The notes under the pieces were generated by a model that searched no databases, was not told where the DNA came from, and saw only the letters and a program-made list of their open reading frames with translations. The position numbers and the translations under genes were made by a program. A stretch of DNA of 64,000 bases, from positions 1,116,001 through 1,180,000 of the forward strand of contig NZ_FOIR01000002.1 of assembly GCF_900111145.1 (NCBI RefSeq). Direction: 5' to 3'. Source of the DNA: Roseivirga pacifica (lineage in GTDB: Bacteria > Bacteroidota > Bacteroidia > Cytophagales > Cyclobacteriaceae). Positions 1-9,015 of this stretch are shown here, piece after piece; position 1 is the first letter of the stretch, and each line of letters begins with the position of its first letter.

Positions 1-958
1 GTAATTTATCGCCATTTGGCAATTCTAGGTCTTTGTGATCTTCTGGAGCACCTACCCCATCATACCAAACCCACTTAAACTTCTTAGTAGTGTACTTGGT
101 ACCAGGAAATTGATAAGTAACGATGTTATGCTCTGGAAAACCGAAACCATTTGGTTCACGGCACTCATTTTTAATCTTTTTAGGCACATCTAAAGCTAAA
201 GCATTATAAGGCGTATCGAAAATATGCACACCCATGTCGCCAAGTGTTCCGCAGCCATAATCAACCAACTTACGCCAGTTCCCCGGATGGTATACACCTT
301 CTTTGTATGGCCGGTTAGCTGAAGTACCCAACCATAAGTTCCAATCCAAAGTATTTGGTACAGGATCGCTACCCTCAGGAATTGGTCCATCGTAACCCCA
401 GTTTTTAGGCGACCACGCACGCACACGCTTCACTTTTCCGATTATACCCGACTGAATAAGCGCGGTACCCAAAACATAGTCGTAAAACGAATGCACCTGA
501 ATGCCCATTTGCGTAACAAGCCCCTTGTCGGCTGCTAACTTATTCATTGCACGGGCTTCGGTAACATGGTGGGTAAGCGGTTTTTGGCAATACACCGGTT
601 TATCCATTTCCATGGCCATCATGCTGGCAGGCGCATGTGTATGGTCTGGGGTAGAAACGATTACCGCATCAATTTCGCTACTCATTTCATTGAGCATTTT
701 GCGATAATCTTTATAGGTCTTAGCATTGGCATGCATACCATGTGCTGTTGCCAAATTTGTAGCGTCAACATCGCAGAGCGCTACCACCTCCACATTTGGG
801 TGCGAGGCAATGGCTTTAAGGTCTTCCATTCCCATTCCACCAACACCAATATGTGCTGTTCTTAACCTGGCCCTATCGGCCAACTTCCAAATGGATGAAG
901 GCAAAGCCGAAGCTGAAGCCAACAATGCAGCACTTTTTAAAAATTCTCTCTTATTCAT
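1..958 (-). CDS. Gfo/Idh/MocA-family oxidoreductase, exported (3' end cut by window)
   Basis: The protein begins MNKREFLKSAALLASASA, a Tat-like or Sec signal typical of Bacteroidota periplasmic Gfo/Idh/MocA enzymes. It continues into a Rossmann NAD(P) site (HIGVGGMGMED, about residues 36-46) and the substrate-domain motif YCQKPLTHHV, where the family lysine is present but the usual E of EKP is Q. Such enzymes oxidise or reduce sugar hydroxyls with NAD(P). The C-terminus lies beyond base 1. Two DUF1080 (3-keto-disaccharide hydrolase) lipoproteins lie just upstream in the same direction, so a role in making or using 3-keto sugars is a reasonable inference; the substrate is unknown. The start at 958 is the only ATG that keeps the signal peptide. 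Confidence 0.88.
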   Translation of the reverse strand, partial: MNKREFLKSAALLASASALPSSIWKLADRARLRTAHIGVGGMGMEDLKAIASHPNVEVVALCDVDATNLATAHGMHANAKTYKDYRKMLNEMSSEIDAVIVSTPDHTHAPASMMAMEMDKPVYCQKPLTHHVTEARAMNKLAADKGLVTQMGIQVHSFYDYVLGTALIQSGIIGKVKRVRAWSPKNWGYDGPIPEGSDPVPNTLDWNLWLGTSANRPYKEGVYHPGNWRKLVDYGCGTLGDMGVHIFDTPYNALALDVPKKIKNECREPNGFGFPEHNIVTYQFPGTKYTTKKFKWVWYDGVGAPEDHKDLELPNGDKL

Positions 959-976
959 ATGCTAAAAATTGGGCGC

Positions 977-1717
977 TTATAGTTTTCTGATTTTGATATT
1001 TTTGAACCACAACGGACTGTCGTGATCTTGGAGGCCGATGTAACCTTTTTTGAATGAACCATAAAGCGGAGCATCTTTCCACTTTCCAGCCGCTTTTCTT
1101 TCATACCAGTCATCAGACCAAGGCACAAAAGTGAAGAGCTTTTTGCCATTCAACCAATGTTCTGCACGCTCCGGAGTAAACACAATGCGCGAGGTATTCC
1201 ACTCTCCTGCCGGCTTTACAATCTTTTGCGCTGGATCTGGTACATGCATGGCATAATCCGCCCCTGTTTTCTGCCAATCTTCAAGCTTAGCATTGTTTAT
1301 TTCTTCCCATTTCAGATCGTCAAGCAATTGATATTCTGGTGCAATTTCAGGTAAGCCTACCTCCTGATTTTCTTTAATGTGGTACATAATTCCACTGTTA
1401 CCACCTTCTGGTATTTTCCACTCCAAATACAGCTCGAAGTTATCGAACTCTTCAGCAGCATAAATGATATCCTTCCCTCCTTGCCAATCAGCCTCCAATC
1501 GTTTTTCAGTATCAAAGGTCAAAGCACCATCAACAATGGTCCATTGTGGCGGAAGAGCATCACCATTGTAAGCCCGCCAGCCATCGGTACTGGTACCGTC
1601 AAACAGATAAATCCACTCTGGTTCAGCCTTGGTAGCGGTTTCATTAGTCGATTTTGAATTATTACTGCAAGAAAAAGCGAATACCGCCAATGCAGTTAGT
1701 AGCAATAGTTTTTTCAT
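977..1717 (-). CDS. DUF1080 lipoprotein, 3-keto-disaccharide hydrolase family
   Basis: The 246-residue protein starts MKKLLLLTALAVFAFSCSNN, a lipoprotein signal with lipid-attached Cys17. The rest is one DUF1080 (PF06439, concanavalin-like) domain. Family motifs include LFDGTSTDGWRAY near the N-terminus, EWKIPEGGNSGIMYHI in the middle and GYIGLQDHD near the C-terminus. Characterised family members cleave 3-keto-glycosides. It lies 18 bases upstream of the Gfo/Idh/MocA gene and 28 bases downstream of a second DUF1080 gene, so the three probably form one operon. It is longer than its neighbour because of an extra segment around residues 105-160. The exact substrate cannot be read from the sequence. 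Confidence 0.85.
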   Translation of the reverse strand: MKKLLLLTALAVFAFSCSNNSKSTNETATKAEPEWIYLFDGTSTDGWRAYNGDALPPQWTIVDGALTFDTEKRLEADWQGGKDIIYAAEEFDNFELYLEWKIPEGGNSGIMYHIKENQEVGLPEIAPEYQLLDDLKWEEINNAKLEDWQKTGADYAMHVPDPAQKIVKPAGEWNTSRIVFTPERAEHWLNGKKLFTFVPWSDDWYERKAAGKWKDAPLYGSFKKGYIGLQDHDSPLWFKNIKIRKL

Positions 1718-1745
1718 TGTAGGTTATGTTATTCGGGTTGAATAA

Positions 1746-2366
1746 TTATTTGTTGAGTTCTTTTATTTCGATGTTTTTCCAGCGCACCTTAATGCCGCCT
1801 CCATCATGAATTTGGAGCGCAACAGCACCTTTTCCCTGGCCAATTTTCTCGTCTTTTAAATGCACCATTTCAGTTCCATTCAGCCAAGAGGTTACCTCAT
1901 CACCAACTACCCTAATTTTCATGGTATTCCACTCGCCCATCTTTAGCGCCTTGTCTTTTTCTGGATCCGGCTGAATAAGCCAGCCTCTGCCGTAGCTCTC
2001 ATAAATACCACCAGTATTGCTGCCCGGAGGCGCCACCTCTACCTGCCAGCCACTTACTTTTGTACCATCAACGGTAGAGCGGATAAAAACTCCGCTGTTA
2101 CCATTGGCTTCTTGCTTAAAATCGAGGGTTAGCTCAAAATCATCGTAATACTTTTCGGTTGAAAGGTAGCCATACTGTGCATCAGGGCCACTTTCACAAA
2201 TCAGTTCTCCATCTTCTACATACCAAAGTTCAGTACCGTGGTTAACCCAACCATCGAGGTTTTTACCGTTAAAGAGCGAAGTAGTATCGGACGTAGCGGA
2301 ACAAGCATTTAACATCACCGCACAAGCCATAAGAGACATGGCTTTTTGGAAAAATTTTCGTGTCAT
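1746..2366 (-). CDS. DUF1080 lipoprotein, 3-keto-disaccharide hydrolase family
   Basis: This 206-residue protein has an N-terminal lipoprotein signal ending ...AVMLNAC (Cys22). A single DUF1080 domain follows, with LFNGKNLDGWVNHG, DFKQEANGNSGVFIRS and a C-terminal GAVALQIHDGGGIKVRWKNI. It is the first gene of the minus-strand cluster and a diverged paralogue of the next gene. Secretion to the outer membrane or periplasm and action on oxidised (3-keto) glycosides are inferred from the family. Its promoter must lie in the 210-base divergent gap shared with dnaE. Confidence 0.85.
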   Translation of the reverse strand: MTRKFFQKAMSLMACAVMLNACSATSDTTSLFNGKNLDGWVNHGTELWYVEDGELICESGPDAQYGYLSTEKYYDDFELTLDFKQEANGNSGVFIRSTVDGTKVSGWQVEVAPPGSNTGGIYESYGRGWLIQPDPEKDKALKMGEWNTMKIRVVGDEVTSWLNGTEMVHLKDEKIGQGKGAVALQIHDGGGIKVRWKNIEIKELNK

Positions 2367-2496
2367 TTTTAAGGGTTTTAGAGATCAAAAAATCAATGTG
2401 CTTTAAGATACACAAAACAATTTTATCTACCCGAATGATTACATAAGCGCAAAGCTTTCCATCGCTATAAAAAAAGCAAAGAGAAGAATCACTTTT

Positions 2497-2515
2497 GAAC
2501 TTCTCAAAGAAGTTC
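2497..2515. repeat. Perfect inverted repeat in the divergent promoter region
   Basis: GAACTTCT-CAA-AGAAGTTC forms an 8-base perfect dyad with a 3-base spacer. It lies between the divergent DUF1080 operon (start 2366) and dnaE (start 2577). Neither gene is transcribed towards it, so a terminator is unlikely. An operator or a 5'-leader hairpin is possible; which one is not visible. The remainder of the 2367-2576 gap is AT-rich with nothing else recognised. Confidence 0.4.
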
Positions 2516-2576
2516 GTTTTCCTTACCTTAGATAATTGGTTTTGAGCAAACCTTCACCCATTCGAACTAAGTATCT

Positions 2577-5500
2577 ATGTATCTGATTTTTGACACGGAA
2601 ACCACCGGTTTACCGCAAAATTATAATGCCCCTCTTACTGATTTCGAAAACTGGCCGCGCTTGGTTCAGCTGGCATGGCAGCTGCACGATGCCAAGGGTA
2701 ACCTGATCAAAAACGAAAACCTGATCGTTAAGCCCGATGGCTTCACTATTCCCTACAACTCCGTACAAATTCACGGAATTTCTACCGAAAGAGCACTAGA
2801 AGAAGGCCTTGAACTGAAAGAGGTTTTAGCTCGATTTAAAGAAGACATTGCCAAAGCTGATTACGGTATTGGTCACAACATTGAGTTCGATTACAACATT
2901 GTTGGTTCAGAGTATTTAAGGGCAGAACTCACCAACGAACTAGAGCCATTAGAGCCGCTCGATACCAAATTAGTATCAACCGATTATTGCGCCATTCCTG
3001 GTGGCCGTGGCGGGCAATTCAAATGGCCAACCCTAACCGAGCTACACACCAAACTCTTTGGTGTTGGCTTTGACGATGCTCACGATGCCGCTTACGATGT
3101 TGACGCCACCGCAAAATGTTTCTTCGGGCTACTGAAGGAAAGCGTAATACCGCCTGCCGAAGGGCTTACCATAGCCGATATTACCTATGAAGCTCCAGAG
3201 CTTGATGAGGCTAACTTCGCAAAAACAGAAACCGAAACAGCCAGCTCGGGCATTGATCAAATAGATAAAGAAGGGCTAAAGGAGCTTTCCGAAGTCCCTT
3301 TCTCTCACCTACACGTGCACTCGCAGTTCTCTATTTTACAAGCAGTATCGGATGTGCATTCGCTGGTAAACGCGGCCAAAGAAATGGAAATGCCTGCCAT
3401 TGCCTTAACAGACCATGGCAACATGATGGGCGCCTTCCACTTTGTAAGTGCGGCACTTGGCGCTGGCATCAAACCTATTGTGGGTTGCGAATTCAATATT
3501 TGTGCAGATAGAACAAACAAAAAAGTTCAAGACAACGGTTTTCAAACCGTAATTCTGGCCAAAAACAGAAAGGGTTACCATAACCTTGTTAAACTGTCTT
3601 CCATCGCTTTTACCGATGGTTTTTACTACGTACCAAGGATTGACAAAAACGACCTGGAGCAATACAAAGAAGACCTTATTGTTACTACCGGTGGTTTATG
3701 GGGCGAAGTGCCTTATAAAATATTGAACGTGGGTGAAACCCAAGCGGAAGAGGCTTTTGTATGGTGGAAAGAGCAGTTTGGAGATGACTTTTATGTAGAA
3801 ATTAACCGACATGGAATTCCTGAAGAAGACCACGTAAATCAAATCCTACTACAGTGGGCCGAAAAATACAACGTTAAGCCAATTGCGGCCAACAACACCT
3901 ATTATACCAAAAAAGACCAAGCCACAGCCCACGATGTTTTGCTTTGTGTGAAGGATGCAGAATCCATCAACAAGCCGAAGAAGTACATTGGCAAACGCGG
4001 TCGTGAATTCCGCTATGGATTCCCTAATGAGGAATTCTACCTAAAATCGGCACAAGAGATGAAAAAGCTCTTCTCCGATATTCCAGAGGCCATTGCCAAC
4101 ACAAACGAGATTGTAGAGAAGGTAGAAGAGTACGAACTGGCGCGTGATGTACTACTACCTAAATATGAAATACCAGAAGAGTTTGTTCACCCAGAAGATG
4201 CCGTTGATGGCGGGAAACGCGGTGAGAATGCTTTCTTAAGACATTTGACTTATGAGGGGGCAAAGAAACGTTACGGAGAAATCACACCTGAAATAAGCGA
4301 ACGCCTCGACTTTGAGCTGGCAACTATTGAAAAAACGGGGTACCCTGGTTACTTCCTTATTGTTCAAGACTTTACCAACAAGGCTACAGAAATGGGCGTT
4401 TCGGTGGGGCCAGGCCGTGGTTCCGCGGCAGGTTCGGCTGTTGCCTATTGCATTAACATTACCAATGTAGACCCCATAAAGTACGACCTACTTTTTGAGC
4501 GTTTTCTAAACCCCGACCGTGTATCACTACCCGATATTGATATTGACTTTGATGATGAAGGTCGACAAAAGGTTATTGACTATGTAATTGATAAATACGG
4601 CAAAAACCAAGTAGCGCAAATCATCACTTACGGTACCATGGCCGCTAAGTCGTCCATTCGCGACACGGCAAGAGTGCTAGAGTTACCGCTAGCCGATGCC
4701 GACCGAGTTGCCAAACTCGTACCGGACATTAAGCTTTCTAAACTCTTCTCTTTGAGCGAAAGAGAGTTGAAGGAAAAGCTTCGGTCTGAACAAATTATTC
4801 TTGCCAATGAGCTTAAAAAAGTAGCCGAAGGAAATAACCTAGAGGCAAGAACAGTGAACCAAGCCAGGGTAATTGAAGGCTCTGTTCGAAACACAGGTAT
4901 TCATGCCTGTGGGGTAATTATTACACCAGACGACATTACCAATTTTGCCCCGGTAGCCACGGCCAAAGACTCGGACATGTACTGTACGCAGTTCGATAAC
5001 TCGGTGGTAGAAAGTGCCGGTTTGCTTAAGATGGACTTTTTGGGTTTAAAAACCCTAACCCTAATAAAGGATGCCGTCCGGAATGTGAAAGAACGACACG
5101 ATGTAGACCTCGTTCCTGATGATTTCCCCCTAGACGACCAGAAGACCTACGAGCTTTTCCAGCGTGGTGAAACGGTTGGTATCTTCCAGTACGAATCTGC
5201 CGGTATGCAGAAGTACATGAAGGAGCTTAAGCCTACAGAGTTTGCCGACCTTATTGCCATGAACGCCCTGTACCGACCGGGGCCGCTAGAATACATTCCT
5301 TCGTTTATCCGAAGAAAGCACGGAGACGAGCCAATTTCTTACGATTTGGCCGACATGGAAGAATACCTAGCCGAAACTTATGGTATTACCGTTTACCAAG
5401 AGCAGGTAATGCTTTTGTCGCAAAAGCTGGCCGACTTTACCAAAGGTGAGGCCGATGTTTTGCGTAAGGCAATGGGTAAAAAGCAACGCGCTGTACTAGA

Positions 5501-6869
5501 TAAAATGAAACCAAAGTTTGTCGACCAGGCCAAGGCAAAAGGCCATGCACAAGACAAACTGGACAAAATCTGGCGAGACTGGGAAGCTTTTGCATCCTAC
5601 GCCTTTAACAAGTCGCACTCTACTTGCTACGCTTATGTGGCCTTTCAAACGGCCTACTTAAAAGCCCACTACCCTGCCGAATACATGGCTTCGGTACTAA
5701 GTAACAACATGAACGACATTAAGCAGGTAACCTTCTTTATGGAAGAGTGCCAGCGAATGGGCGTTCCGGTACTGGGGCCAGATGTAAACGAATCGAATTA
5801 CAAGTTTACCGTAAACCAAAAGGGCGAAATCCGCTTTGGACTTGGCGCCATTAAAGGTGTGGGTGAAGGCGCTATTGAATCTATTGTAAATGAGCGTAAA
5901 GAGAACGGCCCTTACCCTAACATTTTTGAATTTGCCGAACGCGTAAACCTCAGAGCGGTTAATAAAAAGAACTTCGAATCACTAGCGCAAGCTGGTGGCT
6001 TCGATTGCTTTGACGAATACCACCGAAGACAATATCTTTTTGCACCAGAAGGGGAGCAAACACTTATTGAAAAAGTAATACGCTATGCCAATGCCAAGCA
6101 AGCCGAAAAAGATGCCGCACAGGTATCGCTTTTTGGTGGCGATAGTAACGTTGCTACCCCCCTGCCGAAAGTGCCAGACATTGAGCCTTTCAGTCAAATG
6201 GAAAAGCTTAAACTGGAGAAAGAAATTGTCGGTTTTTATATATCTGGTCACCCACTCGACCAATTCAGCATAGAAATTGAAAACTTCTGCAAACCAATTA
6301 CCGACATTGCTAAATTCCCTAACCAAGAAATAGCCATTGGCGGCATTGTAAACGGTGTTAGAAATGGCCAAACCAAAAACGGAAAGCCTTTTGCAATACT
6401 AAGTATTGAAGACTACAATGGCGCAACAGAGCTCTTCTTATTAGGAGAAAAATGCATGAACTTCGCCCCTTATTTGCGCCCTGGAGAGTTCCTTTACATT
6501 AGAGGAAGGGTTGAAATAAACTGGCGTAAGAAAAAAGAGATTAAAGAAAACCCTAACATCACCCCTAGCCCTGAAGATTGGGAAATGCAGGTGGCGGCTA
6601 TTTCGCTGCTTAGTGAATTGAGAGAAAAACTTGGCAAGGGTATTTTCTTGAAAATAAATGCTAAAATGGTAGATCAGGAAATGATCGAACGAATTACCGA
6701 GCTTACCACTTTACACCAAGGCAACACCAATTTAAAAATTGAATTATACGACCGGGCCGAAAATCTGAGCGTAGAATTAATGTCGCGCAAGGTTAAAGTA
6801 GAACCAAACAATGAATTAATAAAAGCATTGCAAGAAGTAACCGATCATGCGCAACTGATTACAGCTTGA
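2577..6869 (+). CDS. dnaE: DNA polymerase III alpha subunit with N-terminal proofreading exonuclease
   Basis: This 1430-residue replicative polymerase has a DEDDh exonuclease fused to its N-terminus. Exo I is FDTETTG (D6, E8), Exo II is GHNIEFDYNIV, and Exo III is HDAAYDVDATAKC near residue 180. The PHP domain starts at about 243 (HLHVHSQFSILQA). The catalytic palm has GPGRGSAAGS at about 615 and the acidic LPDIDIDFDDEGR at about 655. A helix-hairpin-helix and an OB-fold region (from IAIGGIVNGVRNG) follow. A classic DnaE is about 1160 residues, and the surplus matches the exonuclease domain. The fusion is common in Bacteroidota and resembles PolC in idea but not in domain order. The start at 2577 immediately precedes the first exonuclease strand. 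Confidence 0.97.
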   Translation: MYLIFDTETTGLPQNYNAPLTDFENWPRLVQLAWQLHDAKGNLIKNENLIVKPDGFTIPYNSVQIHGISTERALEEGLELKEVLARFKEDIAKADYGIGHNIEFDYNIVGSEYLRAELTNELEPLEPLDTKLVSTDYCAIPGGRGGQFKWPTLTELHTKLFGVGFDDAHDAAYDVDATAKCFFGLLKESVIPPAEGLTIADITYEAPELDEANFAKTETETASSGIDQIDKEGLKELSEVPFSHLHVHSQFSILQAVSDVHSLVNAAKEMEMPAIALTDHGNMMGAFHFVSAALGAGIKPIVGCEFNICADRTNKKVQDNGFQTVILAKNRKGYHNLVKLSSIAFTDGFYYVPRIDKNDLEQYKEDLIVTTGGLWGEVPYKILNVGETQAEEAFVWWKEQFGDDFYVEINRHGIPEEDHVNQILLQWAEKYNVKPIAANNTYYTKKDQATAHDVLLCVKDAESINKPKKYIGKRGREFRYGFPNEEFYLKSAQEMKKLFSDIPEAIANTNEIVEKVEEYELARDVLLPKYEIPEEFVHPEDAVDGGKRGENAFLRHLTYEGAKKRYGEITPEISERLDFELATIEKTGYPGYFLIVQDFTNKATEMGVSVGPGRGSAAGSAVAYCINITNVDPIKYDLLFERFLNPDRVSLPDIDIDFDDEGRQKVIDYVIDKYGKNQVAQIITYGTMAAKSSIRDTARVLELPLADADRVAKLVPDIKLSKLFSLSERELKEKLRSEQIILANELKKVAEGNNLEARTVNQARVIEGSVRNTGIHACGVIITPDDITNFAPVATAKDSDMYCTQFDNSVVESAGLLKMDFLGLKTLTLIKDAVRNVKERHDVDLVPDDFPLDDQKTYELFQRGETVGIFQYESAGMQKYMKELKPTEFADLIAMNALYRPGPLEYIPSFIRRKHGDEPISYDLADMEEYLAETYGITVYQEQVMLLSQKLADFTKGEADVLRKAMGKKQRAVLDKMKPKFVDQAKAKGHAQDKLDKIWRDWEAFASYAFNKSHSTCYAYVAFQTAYLKAHYPAEYMASVLSNNMNDIKQVTFFMEECQRMGVPVLGPDVNESNYKFTVNQKGEIRFGLGAIKGVGEGAIESIVNERKENGPYPNIFEFAERVNLRAVNKKNFESLAQAGGFDCFDEYHRRQYLFAPEGEQTLIEKVIRYANAKQAEKDAAQVSLFGGDSNVATPLPKVPDIEPFSQMEKLKLEKEIVGFYISGHPLDQFSIEIENFCKPITDIAKFPNQEIAIGGIVNGVRNGQTKNGKPFAILSIEDYNGATELFLLGEKCMNFAPYLRPGEFLYIRGRVEINWRKKKEIKENPNITPSPEDWEMQVAAISLLSELREKLGKGIFLKINAKMVDQEMIERITELTTLHQGNTNLKIELYDRAENLSVELMSRKVKVEPNNELIKALQEVTDHAQLITA

Positions 6870-6905
6870 TTTTACTAAAGGAAAACGCATTCGGAACTTT
6901 TTCTT

Positions 6906-6913
6906 TAGTTTTG
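6906..6913 (+). promoter_or_regulatory. Bacteroidota -7 promoter box for trxA
   Basis: TAGTTTTG matches the TAnnTTTG consensus, 52 bases before the trxA ATG. No convincing TTG (-33) partner is seen at 19-21 bases, so the call rests on the -7 box and its position alone. Confidence 0.4.
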
Positions 6914-6965
6914 CTGTCAATTCGATGTAACAACTTAAAAAAGAAATAAAAACAATAGATATAAA

Positions 6966-7301
6966 ATGGCAAACGCAGTAGAATTAAACGGAGACAACTT
7001 CGAGGAAGTAGTATTGAAATCCGACAAACCAGTATTAGTAGATTTTTGGGCAGAGTGGTGTGGACCATGTAGAATGGTTGGACCTGTAGTAGAAGAGATT
7101 GCTGGCGAGTACGCTGACAAAGCAGTAGTTGGAAAGATTGATGTAGACGCAAATCAAGACCTGTCTATCAAATACGGAATCCGTTCAATCCCTGCATTGC
7201 TTTACTTCAAAAATGGCGAAGTGGTAGACCAAGTAATTGGCGCTGTTCCTAAGCCTACTTTGGTATCTAAGCTTGAGAGCCAAATTGGTGCAGAAGCTTA
7301 A
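6966..7301 (+). CDS. trxA: Thioredoxin
   Basis: This 111-residue cytoplasmic thioredoxin has the redox motif W31-C32-G33-P34-C35. The cis-Pro segment RSIPALLYFKNGEVVDQVIG is present in the C-terminal half. It reduces protein disulfides using thioredoxin reductase, which is not in this window. There is no signal peptide. The gene is a single unit between dnaE and tag, with its own TAnnTTTG box upstream and a strong intrinsic terminator 30 bases after the stop. Confidence 0.97.
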   Translation: MANAVELNGDNFEEVVLKSDKPVLVDFWAEWCGPCRMVGPVVEEIAGEYADKAVVGKIDVDANQDLSIKYGIRSIPALLYFKNGEVVDQVIGAVPKPTLVSKLESQIGAEA

Positions 7302-7331
7302 TACTTATTGAAACAATAACATTAAATTGAG

Positions 7332-7364
7332 GCCTCTCCTAATACTTAGGGAGAGGCTTTTTTA
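7332..7364 (+). terminator. Intrinsic terminator of trxA
   Basis: An 8-bp stem (GCCTCTCC with GGAGAGGC) with a short A/T-rich loop is followed by TTTTTT. It ends 20 bases before the tag ATG, so it separates trxA from the next genes. Confidence 0.85.
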
Positions 7365-7383
7365 TTCCCAAACCCCAAAAACA

Positions 7384-7920
7384 ATGGCCATTACCCACGG
7401 ATACTGCCTCGCTGTTTACGAAGGTAGACTCTCAGACATTCATAAGCACTACCACGATAACGAGTATGGATTTCCGGCTAAAGATGACAATGAACTGTTT
7501 GGCAGAATGTTGCTAGAGATAAACCAAGCCGGACTTTCTTGGGACATTGTTTTGAAAAAGCGAGCAAGTATTAAAGAAGCTTATGCCGATTTTGAGATAG
7601 ATAAAGTGGCCAATTTTTCGGAAGATGATGTAACCCGTTTACTACAGAACCCCGGCATAATCCGTATGCGGTTGAAAATACTGGCAGCTATTCACAACGC
7701 CAAGGTGATTCAAAACCTGCAAAACAGCCATGGTTCCTACGCCAATTGGCTTGCCGAAAAGAAAGGCCTGAGCATTGAAGAATGGATAAAACTCTTTAAA
7801 AAGACCTTTAAATTTATGGGTAAAGAAACTACCAAAGAGTTTTTAATGAGCACCGCCTACATTGCCGGAGCCCACGATCCTGAGTGTCCAATTTCCAACA
7901 AGGCCAAGATTTCGCAATGA
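7384..7920 (+). CDS. tag: DNA-3-methyladenine glycosylase I
   Basis: The 178-residue Tag-family base-excision enzyme removes 3-methyladenine from alkylated DNA. Visible family features are YHDNEYGFP near residue 28, followed by DDNELFGRMLLEINQAGLSW and the helix-hairpin-helix glycosylase core. The upstream in-frame ATG at 7327 would run through the trxA terminator, so the start at 7384 (MAITHGYC) is preferred. Tag proteins usually bind zinc through two Cys and two His. Here the N-terminal Cys is in HGYCLAVY and a C-terminal HDPECP motif remains, so a partial or complete zinc site is plausible. The stop overlaps the start of the following gene (ATGA), suggesting coupled translation. Confidence 0.9.
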   Translation: MAITHGYCLAVYEGRLSDIHKHYHDNEYGFPAKDDNELFGRMLLEINQAGLSWDIVLKKRASIKEAYADFEIDKVANFSEDDVTRLLQNPGIIRMRLKILAAIHNAKVIQNLQNSHGSYANWLAEKKGLSIEEWIKLFKKTFKFMGKETTKEFLMSTAYIAGAHDPECPISNKAKISQ

Positions 7921-8765
7921 GTGTCCCACAAAAACTACTCATAGGCGCCATTGGTTTTGCAGCTATTCTTTCACTATCTGCTGCACTTGCCAATAAGGCA
8001 AGCTACACCTGGTTCTTTTTGAGCATTGCCACATTAGCCGGACTGAGCGCATTCTTTAAATTCAGCAAGAAGCAAAAAATACAAAACACGCCCTTCAAAC
8101 CTAAATGGAGAGCTATTTTAAAAGAGGAAGTACCTTTTTATACGGAGCTCAGTATTGCCGACAAGGCCATTTTTGAAGAACGTGTGAAGACATTTTTTAG
8201 CGATGTTGACATAACCGGAGTTGGTTTTGAAATTGACGACACCTGCCGCTTACTAGTTGCTGCAAGTGCCATAGTGCCTTTTTGGGAGCTGCCATTTTGG
8301 AATTATGGAGATCTACACGAAGTATTGGTTTACCCCGATGCCTTTGACCATGATTATCAAATTGACAAAGATCATCACATTTTAGGCATGGTTGGAAGCG
8401 GCAGAAATATGGATCACGTAATGATTCTATCTAAAAAAGCACTTTATATGGGCTTCGAAAACCTCACCAACAAAAGCCATGTAGGCTTCCATGAATTTGC
8501 GCATTTACTCGATAAGTCTGACGGGAGTATCGATGGTGTACCGCGCAGCTTTCTACCCGATGAATTGGTAAATCCATGGACAAAACTTGTGCACCGAGAA
8601 ATGAAGAAAATTCGTAATCAGGAATCTGATATCAATCCCTATGGAGCCACAAACGAATCGGAGTTTTTTGCGGTGGTGTCTGAGTACTTTCAGAAAAGAC
8701 CCGACCTTATGAAACGAAAACATCCTGATTTGTACAAGATGCTGCTGTTGATTTACAACAAATAA
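7917..8765 (+). CDS. Zinc-dependent peptidase, M90/MtfA-like, membrane-anchored
   Basis: The 282-residue protein has two N-terminal membrane segments (about residues 8-25 and 30-48) and a cytosolic or periplasmic domain of the M90 (MtfA/DUF980) type. The zinc motif H192-E-F-A-H is clear, followed by LLDKSDGSIDGVP and a downstream glutamate region NESEFFAVVSEYF typical of the family. E. coli MtfA is a soluble aminopeptidase linked to the glucose PTS repressor Mlc. That link is not assumed here, because membrane-anchored versions are common in Bacteroidota. The start at 7917 overlaps the tag stop by ATGA. Confidence 0.88.
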   Translation: MSVPQKLLIGAIGFAAILSLSAALANKASYTWFFLSIATLAGLSAFFKFSKKQKIQNTPFKPKWRAILKEEVPFYTELSIADKAIFEERVKTFFSDVDITGVGFEIDDTCRLLVAASAIVPFWELPFWNYGDLHEVLVYPDAFDHDYQIDKDHHILGMVGSGRNMDHVMILSKKALYMGFENLTNKSHVGFHEFAHLLDKSDGSIDGVPRSFLPDELVNPWTKLVHREMKKIRNQESDINPYGATNESEFFAVVSEYFQKRPDLMKRKHPDLYKMLLLIYNK

Positions 8766-8798
8766 TTATTTAATTTATCCTAAAAAATAAACACAACC

Positions 8799-9011
8799 AT
8801 TATAGAAACCCTTTTCACCTTTCTTCTCATAGCTGGAATCCCATTGCTTGTAACAATTATCGCACTAATCGACATTCTTAAAAGCGAATTTCATCCAGAA
8901 CAAAACAAGATTATCTGGGTAATTGTAGTACTGGTTGCCCCATTAATTGGGAGTATTCTTTACTTCTTTATTGGGAGAGACCAAAAAAGAAAAAGTCAAG
9001 CCACTAATTAG
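8799..9011 (+). CDS. Small PLDc_N-domain membrane protein, apparent ATT start
   Basis: A 70-codon frame encodes two hydrophobic helices joined by a polar loop. The second half (IIWVIVVLVAPLIGSILYF followed by FIGRDQ) is the classic PLDc_N (PF13396) pattern. The frame opens after a TAA at 8781-8783 and has no ATG, GTG or TTG before the first helix. The only candidates are ATT at 8799 or nearby ATA codons. The sole in-frame TTG would delete most of helix one. Either a rare ATT initiation codon is used or the start codon has mutated. It follows the M90 gene by 33 bases and is probably co-transcribed. Confidence 0.6.
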   Translation: MIETLFTFLLIAGIPLLVTIIALIDILKSEFHPEQNKIIWVIVVLVAPLIGSILYFFIGRDQKRKSQATN

Positions 9012-9015
9012 CGGT

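Noticed and set aside
3305-6371. Antisense open frames within dnaE
   Set aside because: They have no domain signal, sit opposite conserved polymerase motifs and follow from codon bias.
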